Of a DNA stretch of 64,000 nt, positions 9,918-20,784 are shown in pieces. The position numbers were made by a program, and so were the translations under genes. The DNA is from Flaccisagitta enflata (lineage: Eukaryota; Chaetognatha; Sagittoidea; Aphragmophora). The notes below the pieces were generated by a model that worked only from the letters and a program-made list of their open reading frames with translations, was not told where the DNA came from and ran no database searches. The DNA is taken from positions 93,186,001-93,250,000 of the forward strand of contig OZ231127.1 of assembly GCA_965153355.1 (NCBI GenBank). Direction: 5' to 3'. Position 1 is the stretch's first letter. Every line of letters starts with the position of its first letter.

Positions 9918-12900
9918 ACTCGTCTGTGAGTGAGATCATTTCCTCTTCAAAATGCAGCAAATAGAGAATTGTTGGGTCCAAACCGTTTCTTTCCGATGCT
10001 GCGGTCGCCAACAATCGAACCACAAATCCTGTTTTAAGAATGTAACCACAGAAACTCGATTAATTGCATGGTCTCATGGCCTCAAATCCTTCGGGATTCG
10101 GCGTCGGATCATAGAGGAGCTGGCCGAAATAAAATCAAAGGGTTTTAAGATGGGGAAGAAAATCAAAAGCTTGAAAAAAAGAAAAAAGAAATTTTTTGAA
10201 GATTTAACACTTTTGGTAGTACCAAAAGGTAGAATTTTATTACTCCAACACAATTTAACACTATTCAAACCTAAAGTATACTGTTTTATAGCTTTGATGG
10301 GAAGAAAATCAAAAATTTTGTAACGCGACGCGATGCGTCGCAGGGAAGAAAATCAAAAGCAGGGGGGGGGGGGAATAAAATCAAAAGTCACTCAATTAGG
10401 TACACCCTTTGTTTCTTTCCTACAAATCCATTGAAAAATCTCAATTTGTGAAAAGTACTTCAATTTTCTCAGGGGATAAGCCATTAGAACAGCGCTATTC
10501 TGGAAGCAATTGCAATATTTCAGAGGATCAAAATAGAATGGACGGACAGGACGGACGGACGGACAGACGGACGGACGGACGGACGGACGGACGGATGGAC
10601 GGACGGACGGACGGACGCAAGGACCGAACAGTGCAGTCAGCAGAAAACAAACACGCCTGATCAAGCAACGATGCGTCCTGATTGTCCCACTGTGTAGAGT
10701 GAATTTCACGCGGAATGTTGTGTGGTAAAGGTAGGGAGAGATGAGTGGACAGATATTCGATGAATGGACAGACATTCGATGAGTGGACAGAAATTCGATG
10801 TGTGACATTCTCGCTTTTGAAAAGGGTCAAGAAATGCATTTGCAGTTGCATAGATGCATCAAAAAAGGGAGTGAGGTCAAGCGGAAAGGTTCAAGACCTA
10901 ATTTGCTTGATGCAGCGCAGACATAGTTTACATCCAACGGGTCAAGATTCAAAAAAAGAATAAAAGATAGGCAATTGAAATGTTTAATAAAAAGAATAAA
11001 AAAGATCGAGATAGAACAAAGACGGGCATGTGCAGAGAAGAAAAACGCAGCTTTGAATGTTGTCTTGGGCTGAGATACTCTGGTCGTCTTTAAGCATATT
11101 CTAATCAAAACTTTCACTCCTCTTTGCAATCGTTCCCTGTTTTTAGTCGCGTGCTACGCGACTCTATATGCCACTTTGTCGGTCCGTCGGTCGGTCCGTA
11201 ACAATGTCGTTTCTAAGGCTTTTTATTGCGCTTTTGATAGCTCTGAATGGCAGAGAAGAAACTTGGAGAAGTAAAAAGCCTTTTAAAAAGTGCTTTTGAA
11301 AAAAAAATTTTGTCCGTCTGTCTGCCTGACATTTTTTGAAAGTGCCGACGCACGCAACTTAGGTCTAATGACCTTGTTTACTTTGATGACTGGCTTGGTT
11401 CCTCGAGCCTGACTCAATTTACTTGATTTACTAATTGGGGGGAAAAGTGAATCTTCGACTTTTTGACATATTCCAGAGAAACATGTTTTTTATTTTCTTT
11501 AGGAAAAGTTGAGTTTTTCTATAGATGGAATGTAACTTTTGATGAAATTGATAGGGTAAGTATATTTGCAGGCCTTTTTTTAGTGAATTTTTTGACAGAG
11601 CCAGTCGGGCTCTCTCTGCACAATTTTACAGAGCCCGATGGAAAAACAGCGAGCCCAGCAGCAAATAAACAAATATCTAATCATGTGAGCTTACATCATA
11701 GCACTGGCATAAAACAATGGCTTTCTTTTGTATCTCTGTAACCAAAAATACAAGAAGGAAATCATCATATGTGAACTATATAAATAAGACTCAATTACAT
11801 TACAATTAATAAAAAAAAAACTGGATATACAGTTGCCCAAGTTCCGGGTGCACAGGGGCAGTGCCTAGGCAAATCAGATATTTGGGCAGAGGAAAAATAG
11901 CAACGCCCTAAAAATGTTGCTAATTTCTTAATTTAAGCTTAAAATTTTCTTAAGAATGGCCAGCACCAAGAACAAACTGTCACGTTCAATTCTTATACTT
12001 TAAAAAGAATCCTGTAGACTGTAGTGAATTTTCCAGTTTTTGACCACCTGTCTTCCTGCTAATGCCATTTTGAAATAAATAGAGATAGGACAACCAACAA
12101 GGTCCTTTTTGAAAGAGCTTTCACAGAGCATTTCATTGAGCTATGACCATGGATTTTTCCAGAATTTTCTCTTTGCTAAAATTTATAACAATAACAACAT
12201 TTTGCTCGTTTTTTTTTGTTTTTTTTTGTTTTTCCTTTTTCTTTTTTGCCATAGTGGGCGCTTTTGAATTTCTACAATAGCGTTTAAATCCACTAACATG
12301 TCTCACCAAATCACAGAGAGCCTGCCGGGCTCAGAGCCAGCAAAAAGTGAGAGCCCGACTGCAAAATAGAGAGCCTCGGGCTCGCGGGCTCGCTCTAAAA
12401 AAAGGCCTGTATATTTGATAATTTAATTTCATCAAGCCAAATATTTTACAATTGGCAAAATGTTTTAAATTTTTTTTTTTAATTTATAATTTCAAGTAGG
12501 ATCAATAAAGGAGTGTATTTTAGTTTGTTTGAGCATGCAAATACAAGGAAACATGTTTCTGCTGCTCATCTGTGAGGGTGTTTTTGAATATTCTAGCTCG
12601 TTTAGTTCATTTCAAAGGTGTATATAATTGAGCGGCTTTTGATTTTATTCCCCCCCCCCTGCCTTTGATTTTCTTCCCCGCGATGCATCGCGTCGCGTTA
12701 CAAAATCGATGATTTTCTTCCCCTCAAAGCAATGAAACAGTATACTATAGGTTAAAATAGTGTTAAATTGTGTTGTAGTAATCAAATTTTACCTTTTGGT
12801 ACTACCAAAAGTATTGAATCTTAAAAAATTTTCTTTTTTCTTTTTTTCAAGCTTTTGATTATTTTCCCCATCTCCAAACCCTTTGATTTTATTCCCCCCC

Positions 12901-15900
12901 CAACCGGGGGGGAATGCTCAACTATATACAGGTCTGGTTCATTTAGCTTAGTCTTTTTTTTCTGATTTTGAATGCAATATGTAAATAAACGTTTTGATAC
13001 ATGTCTATTTCTTGTATTTGCTAGACGTACAGATTGTGGAGAAGCGGGAAGCGCCGCTTCTCGGAAGCAGGGTGTCAGAGTCGGAAAGTCTTACACTATG
13101 GCATTAGAAAAAGAAGTAAAGAAATGATGTTTTGTATTAGAAGAGCACGTGAACAGTTGTCACAAATCGTTTCTTTATTGGATTTTCATAAAATGATGTT
13201 TTTTTGATAAATCTACCATTTTTAAGATTCTTTTAATGAAAATTGACTTAATTTTTCTATGAATCCACCATTTTAGACTGCATTCTGCTTGTCGGAATCT
13301 TGCGAGAAAAGTTTTTGCTTCCCGGAAGCTTGGAAGAATATCAATATCTGGTATTTGCATGCTTAGACAATGTCTTAGCATGCAAATACAAAAACATGTC
13401 AGTGAGCCTAGCTGGTTATCTGTGTGAATGATTTTGAGTATTTTAGCTCATCTAGCTCATTTGGCTCAGTCTTATGTTTCTCTGATTTTCAGCGCAATCA
13501 ATATATACAAATACTATTGATTCAATTTAACAAATAGAGAAAAATTGCAGTGACTGAAGATAAAGATTTAATGGAAATGTTTATGACTTTTAACCTCACG
13601 GTGATAGCCGCCATTACTGGTATTTCGATTGCTGATGATTTTGTTCCCATTGTTGTTCTTGTTCTAAACTCACCGTTGTTCCTCTCGTAGATGATTTTTG
13701 TTCCTTTGTTCTTGTTGTCATTCTCTCGCTCAACTTAACATTGTTCCTCCTGTGTAGGATTTTGTTCTTCCGCTCTCGTTGTTGTTCTTATGCTCAACTC
13801 ACCATTGTTCCTCCTTTGTGTGACTTTGTTCTTTTCTTCTCGTTGTTATTCTTATGCTCAACTAACCGTTGTTCCTCCTTTGTATGACTTTGTTCTTTTG
13901 TTCTCGTTGTTGTTCTTGCGCTCTGCTCCAGACGATGGCGCCGTTGAGTCGATGTTTCCACAGCAAAAAGTCCGCCGAGTTTTTGGCCGCCAGCGAAATT
14001 CTTTTGAGACTCGTGACAACGTCGAAGGAAAATCGATGCTGAATCGGAGAACCTCCTCCGAGAGGGGAAAGGGAGGAGGATGAGGAAGAGGAGGAGGAAG
14101 AACAGCTGCTGGAGCCGCATTGAATTATGGTGGAGGCGTCGAGACCTGGAAGGGGAGGGTGTCGAGGAGGTGGAGGGTGGGGTGGGTTGGAGGTGGTGGG
14201 GAAGGGTTTGGATTTGGCGAAGGGTGGTTGCGATGAATTAACAACATTGACATTATAAACATCAATATTGTGATACTGATAGACCAGCATGTTGATGATT
14301 CTTTGAAAACATAATACAGATCTCGGGTGAATTTCAATAAAAGTGATCCATATTGGTATTGTATAGATTTGTTGAAGCTGTTTCCACGAATCCAACAACT
14401 ACAGGCTACAGGCTTGTGCCGTTTTCGCGACACGTGCAAATATCAGAGTAAATCGTCCTATGAATATTGTATGACCCAAACTAATTGGTAAGTGGTTGGC
14501 ATAAGATATTTGATTACAAGACACGGAATCAAATGGCTAGTACTCTAAATGCAATTTTACGATACAACAGGCGGGAATTCTTCACATAACGCACCGCAAA
14601 TCTGACAAATGACAAGTAACTAAGAAGTTTCGAGGAGGTTGATGAAAAAGAAAAAAAATGTTCAAAATCATCTAACACTTATCGTCTATTTCTCGGGCTG
14701 CAATATGCAAATGAGAGGAAAGCAACTCGAACGTTTGTTCCGCGTTGTGCAGCGCTTGACAACTTACATGATTCATGCAGATAACTTATGTCAAAGCGTC
14801 TCGTCTCAGTATGTGTTTTTTTTTAGGGGGGGGGGGTCCAGGGGGGAGTCTCTTTCCAGTTTTTTTTTAAACTTAGCGTCTATAATTTATAAATGTAAGA
14901 TGGAAGAACATGTGACTGCCTGCAGATAATTCTCTGTGTAATCTTGGAAAAGGCAAAATTGGGCGAAATGTTCAATATTTGCAACATTATCGGACAATAC
15001 TTCCCTTCTCAATTAGAACTTACTGATGACTTGCTCCAATACTTTTTTCGCATCTTTTTTCGTCGATCTGAAGATTTGCAGAGTCGGGAGCTTGGTGAAA
15101 TCTCTGAATGAATTCCCGTCGCTGCTGGTAGCGCTACTGGCAGCGCTACCAACAGCGCTTCCGCTTTCAGCAGTGCTTCCATCCAGCGCCTCAATCTCAG
15201 CATTTAAACTGAGCACGCACATTTTCGGTTTCCACGACTATAGAAAGAAAAGAAAAGAAAAGAAAATAAGACAGATATTGTTTTTTTCACGGATTTTTGA
15301 TTGGTGTACATAGCGAGATCTTTATGACTTTATTGGGGTTAGTTGTAACAAACGGAAGACACGGCGGTCTATAGTGATCAAGCCGATAAAGCACAAGGAA
15401 ACAAACGGAATGAATGGACGGACCGACCGACAGACTGAAAGACCTGAAAAACGAATAGATTCTAAAACCAACTGTTACTGAGGAAAAGAAAATTCAGAAA
15501 AGAAAAAACAAGGCCGGATACACGGTTGCCGAAGTCGCGTGTGGGTGGGCAGGGGCTGTTGTAAAATAGGTCAACCAAGCATTTGGGCAGGAGCGGTATT
15601 GCAAAAAATGCCGGAAAAAGAAGTCTTACCGACGCCGATGGACCGACGGACCGACCGACGGACCAACGGACCAACGGACCAACGGATCGATGGACCGAAC
15701 AACTAAAAAGAGTAAAATTTAAAGGGAAATCGAGAGGAAAAGAGAGCTAGAGACTAGACAGTGGCCGCCTGGGAAAAGCTGTGACGAGTCATCACTCGTT
15801 ATTCTTCTTTTCCTATCACTCATCAGTCTGTTTTGAAAAAGGGATGAAATGGTGAGACACCCTTACCCACAGGATGAAAGAAGTAACCCGGGGTTACAAT

Positions 15901-16355
15901 ATCGTTGCGGACGGACGGGCAGGGGCGGACTATCCCCTTCACAACCCCTTCTCCTCCCCCCTCAAACACACACACACACGTGCAGCATCTCAAATGCGCA
16001 GTTTCTTAGCTTTTGACTAATGCATTACAGATGGAGAGACCAACGCATGGATGGATGAACGGACCGACAGACAAAGCCTCTTATTGCATTGCGTGTCCGC
16101 TACTAACAAGGCCGGATACACGGCAATACAGTCGCGGACGATTTGGCAGGAGCCGTAATGCGAAGACCGATCGCAATTCAGAAATGTGACGGAACGACGG
16201 ACGGACGGACGGACGGAGCGACCGACATGGCAAGGTGTAGAGTCGCGTGTCCGCTACTAAAAAATAAGAAAATAGAATATATGCGTGTTTTGCCGCAGTT
16301 GCCTCACCTTGGGAAGGAAGGAAGAGTGAGTACAAAGGAAAAGTTCTCCTTCCAT
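5320..16355 (-). CDS. DOK/IRS-like PH-PTB adaptor protein gene (8 exons, complete)
   Basis: Predicted 1189-aa cytoplasmic docking protein for receptor tyrosine kinase signalling. Exons (minus strand): 16308-16355, 15024-15237, 13867-14145, 9920-10028, 9568-9669, 8963-9261, 8033-8096, 5320-7774. All introns are GT-AG, all phases match, and the summed length is a multiple of three. Residues about 2-158 form a PH domain (SWKPKMCVLSL strand, final helix with LWKHRLNGAI) with Ser-rich loops. Residues about 182-350 form an IRS-type PTB domain (AASERNGL, WPYQLIRRF, FYFEAGSRC, GEGEFWFQ), with an Asn-rich insertion before the last helix. The ~830-aa tail is disordered, Ser/Thr-rich, with poly-Asn and poly-Asp runs and a few tyrosine motifs (YEEI, YSAP, YELI). 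DOK and IRS proteins share the PH-PTB order. FEAG.RC favours DOK; EFWFQ and the long tail recall IRS, but no YxxM motif was seen. Orthology is therefore left open. The N-terminal exon is assigned from its ATG and the PH strand match. Confidence 0.85.
8033..8096 (-). CDS. PH-PTB adaptor, exon 7 (64 nt)
   Basis: A small exon between acceptor TTGTCTTCAG and donor GAGAAG|GTACAAG. It reads SPAIHLLHQSNSHEEKVRLR without stops. Its length of 64 nt is what is needed to join phase 1 (exon 6) to phase 2 (exon 8). No domain is recognised. Confidence 0.7.
8217..8408 (-). mobile_element. Helentron-like short element, 'GTTGCG' type
   Basis: GTGACGCGGGGTGACAATATCG to AGTTGCGTGTCCACAACT, with only a few core units (ACGGACGGAC). 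Lies in the intron between exons 6 and 7 of the PH-PTB gene. Confidence 0.75.
8660..8882 (+). repeat. (GAAA)n microsatellite
   Basis: Lies just after the donor side of PH-PTB exon 6 (minus strand reads TTTC). Confidence 0.95.
8963..9261 (-). CDS. PH-PTB adaptor, exon 6 (PTB end with Asn-rich insertion)
   Basis: Starts KTFYFEAGSRCTTGEGEFWF, the last strands of a DOK-like PTB domain. About 50 Asn/Ser-rich residues then interrupt the fold before IYAAFAKKLDEF, the expected closing helix. The insertion is encoded by AAC-type codons. The donor is GCCA|GTAAGG, phase 1. Confidence 0.85.
9296..9524 (+). repeat. (TTG)n microsatellite in a PH-PTB intron
   Basis: About 70 units with two interruptions. 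The complementary AAC repeat occurs in coding form in the neighbouring exons 6 and 8. Confidence 0.95.
9568..9669 (-). CDS. PH-PTB adaptor, exon 5 (PTB middle)
   Basis: Encodes SGDSSIAEWPYQLIRRF, matching the WPY.L.RR signature of IRS-type PTB domains, followed by a loop longer than usual (TNVWKDPVIEQQNEPQ). The acceptor is TTATCAG and the donor AAGG|GTAAGC; phases are 2 in and 2 out. Confidence 0.87.
9787..9915 (+). repeat. (CA)n microsatellite
   Basis: Ends five bases from the donor of PH-PTB exon 4. Confidence 0.9.
9920..10028 (-). CDS. PH-PTB adaptor, exon 4 (PTB strands 1-3)
   Basis: The acceptor TTAAAACAG leads into FVVRLLATAASERNGLDP, which resembles the opening of DOK PTB domains (V..T.AAER.GL), then ILYLLHFEEEMISLTD. 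The donor GA|GTAAGT is phase 2. A (CA)n microsatellite starts a few bases inside the next intron. Confidence 0.85.
10110..10406 (-). mobile_element. AAAATCAAAAG palindrome element, copy 1 (left end lost)
   Basis: Shares about 270 bp, inverted, with 12619-12930. Marks are repeated GGGAAGAAAATCAAAAGC blocks, a CTTTTGGTAGTACCAAAAG palindrome, GCGACGCGATGCGTCGC (10325-10341), a poly-G run and an end reading CACTCAATTAGGTACACC. Confidence 0.75.
10538..10680. mobile_element. GGAC array with a degenerate 'GATGCG' end
   Basis: About 95 bp of near-pure GGAC units, then AACAAACACGCC and CAACGATGCGTCC, which match the 3' end seen at 160-195 and 23932-23960 in reverse. Confidence 0.5.
11141..11379 (+). 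mobile_element. Helentron-like short element with a variant hairpin
   Basis: TTTTTAGTCGCGTGCTACGCG starts it (palindrome AGTCGCG-TGCTA-CGCGACT). GTCGGTCGGTCC units follow. Near the end GCACGCAACT mirrors the left arm with one mismatch, and a different hairpin AGGTC-TAAT-GACCT precedes TTGTTT. Confidence 0.7.
11569..12409. mobile_element. hAT-type MITE, copy 1
   Basis: Perfect 15-bp TIRs (CAGGCCTTTTTTTAG / CTAAAAAAAGGCCTG) are bordered by the 8-bp direct repeat TATATTTG (11561-11568, 12410-12417). The inside carries several GAGCCCG/CGGGCTC motifs near both ends and no coding capacity. It lies in an intron of the PH-PTB gene. Confidence 0.9.
12525..13520 (+). repeat. GCATGCAAATACAAG repeat, two copies
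   Basis: Copies at 12525-12620 (continued at 12931-13020 after an insertion) and 13370-13510 share GCATGCAAATACAA, CTCATCTGTGAGG or an equivalent, and TTTTAGCTCAT..AGCTCATTTGGCTCAG. Related to the right edge of the window. Confidence 0.6.
12619..12930 (+). mobile_element. AAAATCAAAAG palindrome element, copy 2
   Basis: Complete-looking copy with short inverted ends TATATAATTGAGC / GCTCAACTATATA, poly-C tracts at both sides and the palindrome GCGATGCATCGC. It interrupts a copy of the GCATGCAAATACAAG repeat (12525-12620 continues at 12931). Confidence 0.75.
13867..14145 (-). CDS. PH-PTB adaptor, exon 3 (end of PH domain)
   Basis: The acceptor CCCCTTCCAG is followed by LDASTIIQC, a poly-Ser loop, then HRFSFDVVTSLKRISLAAK and the PH C-terminal helix with the invariant-type Trp in LLWKHRL. 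The exon ends at a weaker donor, G|GTTAGT, in phase 1, supported by the phase match to exon 4. Confidence 0.8.
15024..15237 (-). CDS. PH-PTB adaptor, exon 2 (PH core)
   Basis: A pyrimidine-rich acceptor (...TTTCTATAG) precedes SWKPKMCVLSLNAEIEAL, the second PH strand. A Ser/Ala-rich loop follows, then LPTLQIFRSTKKDAKK, typical of PH strands 3-4. The donor ATCA|GTAAGT is phase 1. Confidence 0.85.
15509..15712 (-). mobile_element. Helentron-like short element, palindromic end eroded
   Basis: ACAAGGCCGGATACACGGTT, AGTCGCGTGTGGGTGGGCAG and CATTTGGGCAGGAGCGG, then ACCGACGGACC units. Only ACTAAAAAG remains of the palindromic end. Confidence 0.7.
15884..16263 (-). mobile_element. two Helentron-like elements, directly head to tail
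   Basis: 15884-16105 ('GTTGCG' type, CGGGGTTACAATATCGTTGC) abuts 16106-16263 ('GTCGCGGAC' type, ACAAGGCCGGATACACGGCA) with no spacer: ...CCGCTACTAACAAGGCCGG. Both have the same orientation. Confidence 0.8.
16308..16355 (-). CDS. PH-PTB adaptor, exon 1 (start codon, PH strand 1)
   Basis: ATG at 16355-16353 opens MEGELFLCTHSSFLPK, the first strand of a PH domain. The donor AAG|GTGAGG is in phase 0, matching exon 2. This ATG was chosen because the peptide runs directly into the PH strand SWKPK. No promoter element was recognised upstream. Confidence 0.7.
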
Positions 16356-16846
16356 GCTGAGCTGAGGATGATGTCAAAGCTGAGTAACGCCGCGCTAATA
16401 CTGATTTCGAAGTTCCAATGGAGATAATTAACACTCTAATGAAATCCTTATTTCTTTTAGATTTTATTTCTTTTGTCTCGACGTTTTTATGATATGTAGC
16501 GATTTGTTCTCCCCGTGTTTCTATTTTCATTTGTTTCCTTGTCTCTCCTTCGTTTGTTCCTTTGGTTCTGTCATTTTTTTATTCAGCGGTTTTTTTTTTA
16601 TGCTCTTTATTTTTAATTTTTCATCGATTAGCAAAATTTGTTTCTAGTTCTTTCTCCCCTTGCTGTAGTTACGGTGATGAGCTTATGCGTACTCCGCTCT
16701 GGTCATCATATGAGGAGCTCGAAAGACCATGATTGACCACGAAACCTTCGATTAGCCATGAAAAATTTTTTGATCTGCCGTGCAAATTTTAATTTCAGAT
16801 CGGCCGTGAAAGACCTCACGATTCATCGCGTTTGCTCATGGGAACA

Positions 16847-17019
16847 AACAAGGCCGGATACACGGCCACCAGTTGCGGACGGGTGGGCAGGGGCGGAAAT
16901 GGGCGTTTTTCCCACTTTTCGAGTCGATCATTACGGACCGACGGACGGACCGACAGACGGACCGACAGACGGACCGACGGACAAAGCCTCTTATAGAGTT
17001 GCGTGTTCGCAAATAAAAA
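16847..17019 (-). mobile_element. Helentron-like short element
   Basis: ACAAGGCCGGATACACGGCC, AGTTGCGGACGGGTGGGCAG, CCCACTTTTCGAGTCGATCA, core GGACCGACGGAC, end AGTTGCGTGTTCGCAAAT. Here the 'GTTGCGGAC' subterminal repeat is joined to the GGCCG hairpin. Confidence 0.8.
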
Positions 17020-17471
17020 TTCTGTTCGAGAGATTCACGTCAATCTGAAAAAAAAGATAATGATGAGTCAGTCTATTTCATAATTCTTTTTTTTTTCTTT
17101 TTCTCCTTATTTCTTTTACCCAGATTTTTTTTTTTAAATGAAATTTTAATTCTTTCTTTGCGATAGAAATCGTATGTGGTATCTTTACATTCTTAATCGA
17201 ATCATTTTCCTTTTTAAATCCATTTTTTGGTTATTCACTTCTTTTTCGCGATATCGAGATTTAGTTGATGAGATGTTGAAATCTGAGTGTGAAAAAAAGG
17301 AAACAAGTATGATTGGGGCGGAAATACGTTTTGTTACTTTTTGTGAGTTTTCTTTTTGATGTGGTTAAAACTGAGATAAGGGGCACGGCAGGGGCAGTCA
17401 TGTTAAACAAAAGCTTTCCCAAATACACTTACCGACCGAAAGTAAGGCCTAAACTACAGACCAGCGTATCA

Positions 17472-17903
17472 ACAAGGCCGTATACAAGGCTACCCTAGTC
17501 GCGTGGTGGTGGCCGGGAGCGGTACTGGAGAAGGTCACTGGGGCATTTGGGCAGGAGCAGTGAGCTCAGAACGCTCGAAAACGCTAAAAAAGGGAATAGG
17601 GGACCGACCGTCCGACCAACTGACCCACGGACGTACAAAGCCGGGTGTAGAGTCGCGTAACGCGCGACCAAAAACTCAGTGACATGGGTTCACAATATCG
17701 TTACGGTCCTCACAAAATTGCCCAACCCCTAACCCCCATCCGGGCCCGTCCCCTAACCATTCCCCCTACATACAATCACATCTGCAGTATCATAAAAAGC
17801 GCGATTTCACATTTTCAATTTGAGCGTGATAGACAAACGGACGGACGGACGGACAAAGCCTCTCACAGAGTTGCCTACAGAGTTGCGTTTCCGCAACTAA
17901 AAA
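17472..17903 (-). mobile_element. two Helentron-like elements, directly head to tail
   Basis: 17472-17672 (CATTTGGGCAGGAGCAG subtype, ending AGTCGCGTAACGCGCGACC) runs directly into 17673-17903 ('GTTGCG' type, ending AGTTGCGTTTCCGCAACT). Confidence 0.78.
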
Positions 17904-18224
17904 CTCCTTCTCCTTCGCGTCTTTTTTCTTTCATCTTTTTTTCATTTCATTTTATTTCACAAACCTTCGAGCGCACGCACTTTTGGTTGATAGGTAGGTA
18001 GGTAGGTAGGTATATTGGTAGGAAAACGACCGTTATGTTGATCTAGTTCGTTCTCTTTTGCTTTTACTTTCGCTTTCGCGTTTGCTCCTTTTCCCTTTTC
18101 TTTTTTTCCCAAAACTATATTTTCTAGTAAATTCGCTCTTCAATTGTTATACACAAGACAGATTGGTGAGGATTTCGATGAAAAGAAACACAAACTTCAC
18201 TTCTCTTCTTTTCTATTCGCTGGC

Positions 18225-18406
18225 TAAGCGACTCTACCAGAGGCTGTGTCCCGAGGACGGTCCGAAAGGTCAAAAGGATGGGAACGCGAAATTTGGATGA
18301 AGCAAAATCAGCCCCTGCCCAGCCACATTACAGCCCAGCTCACCCACATTTTGCCCCTGCCCACCCGCCAGCGACAACCTATTGACCGTGTATCCGGCCT
18401 TGTTTT
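18225..18406 (+). mobile_element. Helentron-like short element, degenerate
   Basis: Starts near AAGCGACTCTACCAGAGGC and ends GACCGTGTATCCGGCC then TTGTTTTT. The CCCCTGCCCA block is partly duplicated inside. Little of the tandem core remains. Confidence 0.65.
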
Positions 18407-19000
18407 TCTCTGTCTGTCTCCATGTCTCTCAACTGGATGAGGATGTGTATAAAGTGCATGACATTGATATCGTTGGTGATTCATGTTTAGAGGCATGTTA
18501 AAACATTTCGATTGAAAGACCTGGTTCATGGGATGATTACTGTGTATCAAATGCATTGACTTTATTCAGGGGAACAAAAATTCTAATGAGAATCAATTTT
18601 TAGAATCTTACGACACGAGTGAAAAGTGCAACAGCATCAGTAGACATGATAAATGTAATTGCATCTTTTTAGATCAAATTAGAAAATCCTGGTGAGGTTA
18701 ATATTTGTCAAACTAGTTGAAATTAGAAAATCCTGGTGAGGTTAATATTTGTCAAACTAGTTGATGTTGAATAAAATAATTGGCTGTTCTGCCTTATGAC
18801 TATAACCGTGATTTATTGTCATGCAGATTGTGTGTGAATTATATAATGTTGAGAATCTGTCATGATTAATAAATCTCGTTTTAAGTTATACGGGAATCTG
18901 AATTTCGTCAAGAAAGGAAAGACAAGATTTTAATTTTGATGACGAGCTAGAAAAGAAAAATTGTCTTCTTTGTTTCATTCTAATCACATTACAAGGTTTC

Positions 19001-19002
<2 letters not shown>

Positions 19003-19094
<92 letters not shown>
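19003..19094 (+). repeat. (CT)n microsatellite
   Basis: An uninterrupted run of about 90 bp. Confidence 0.95.
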
Positions 19095-19098
<4 letters not shown>

Positions 19099-19379
19099 CT
19101 TTTAATTCTTTCTTTAATATAATGCTGGATTTAAACCGGTTATTTTATATTCTTTAAATTGAAAGCGGTTTTCAAATTTGCAACAAGATACTTTTTTTTT
19201 CAATATTTTTCACGTGACTTTTTATGAGATTTATCATAGTAAGAATGGACCTCGTTTTTAGTGATTTTATTTTTTCAAATTCATGCAGAATGGTAGGTTA
19301 ACACTTTTTTAATTTTTTTTTCCCGTGGCAGATTCCCAAAAGGAAAAGGAATGATGAAAAGAAAGAACAAAAAACAAAA

Positions 19380-19429
19380 CAAGAAAGAAAGAAAGAAAGA
19401 CAGACAGACAGACAGACAGACAGACAGGC

Positions 19430-19496
<67 letters not shown>

Positions 19497-19500
19497 ACGA

Positions 19501-19540
<40 letters not shown>

Positions 19541-19630
19541 ATTAAAGAAGGAAAGGAAGAAAGGAAGAAAGAGAAAAAGACGGACAGACAGACATAAAGA
19601 CAGACAGGCAATCAGACACACAGACTGGCA

Positions 19631-19698
<68 letters not shown>

Positions 19699-19703
19699 GA
19701 GAA

Positions 19704-19734
<31 letters not shown>

Positions 19735-19738
19735 AAGA

Positions 19739-19775
<37 letters not shown>

Positions 19776-19796
19776 CAGACAGACAGACAGACAGGC

Positions 19797-19863
<67 letters not shown>

Positions 19864-19905
19864 AAGAAAGACAGACAGACAGACAGACAGGCAGAGAAGA
19901 AAGAG

Positions 19906-19972
<67 letters not shown>

Positions 19973-20034
19973 AAAAAAGAGAGAAAGAAAGACAGACAGA
20001 CAGACAGACAGACAGACAGGCAGAGAAGAAAGAG

Positions 20035-20113
<79 letters not shown>

Positions 20114-20147
20114 AAAAAAGAAAGAAAGAAAGAAAGAGAGAAAGTTA
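19380..20147 (+). repeat. compound (GAAA)n/(GACA)n microsatellite array
   Basis: About 770 bp in which long GAAA blocks alternate five or six times with short GACA blocks ending GGCAGA. The alternation suggests a higher-order unit of roughly 100-120 bp. Confidence 0.9.
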
Positions 20148-20269
20148 AAGAAGAATTATGAGTCAATGTTGTTCATTCTTTTCCCAATTTTCTCGAATAT
20201 CTTTTTTTTTTTCATTTTTGAGTTATTCTTTCCCGTTTCTCTCGATTCAATCTCCTCAAACCCGTGTTT

Positions 20270-20560
20270 TGATTTTGTTGAGGAGGAAGAGGAGAAAGAA
20301 GATGAGGAGGAAGAAGAAGATGAGGAGGGGGAAGATGAGCGAGATGAGTTTGATGAGCGGGCGAAAGGTGGTAGAAAAGGAGGAGGAGCAGGAGGAGGAG
20401 GAAGAGGAAACGGAGGCGGCTTAGAATAAACAGTTTTCATGGGGAGTTAAAAGAGAGAAAATTTATGGCAATCAGTCAATTTGAAGAGAGATGAGGAGGG
20501 CGAGAGGGATAAACATAAACAGAGTGATGGTGGTGGTGATAATGTTCATGGTGATATTAG

Positions 20561-20606
<46 letters not shown>

Positions 20607-20716
20607 AGTGATGATGATGATGATGTTAGTGATGAGAATGATGATGATGACATTGACCACTTCGGCCAATGATGATGATTATGTTGATGATAAAATTTTC
20701 ATGATGATGATGATGG

Positions 20717-20784
<68 letters not shown>

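Noticed and set aside
9952-10323. 123-codon plus-strand frame
   Set aside because: It is antisense to a conserved PTB exon and runs into an inverted-repeat element; no homology seen.
19612-20166. 184-codon frame of Phe/Leu/Ser repeats
   Set aside because: A direct translation of (GAAA)n/(GACA)n microsatellite.
20166-20429. Acidic protein frame with Glu runs
   Set aside because: Produced by a GAGGA-type simple repeat; no splice signals or conserved motif.
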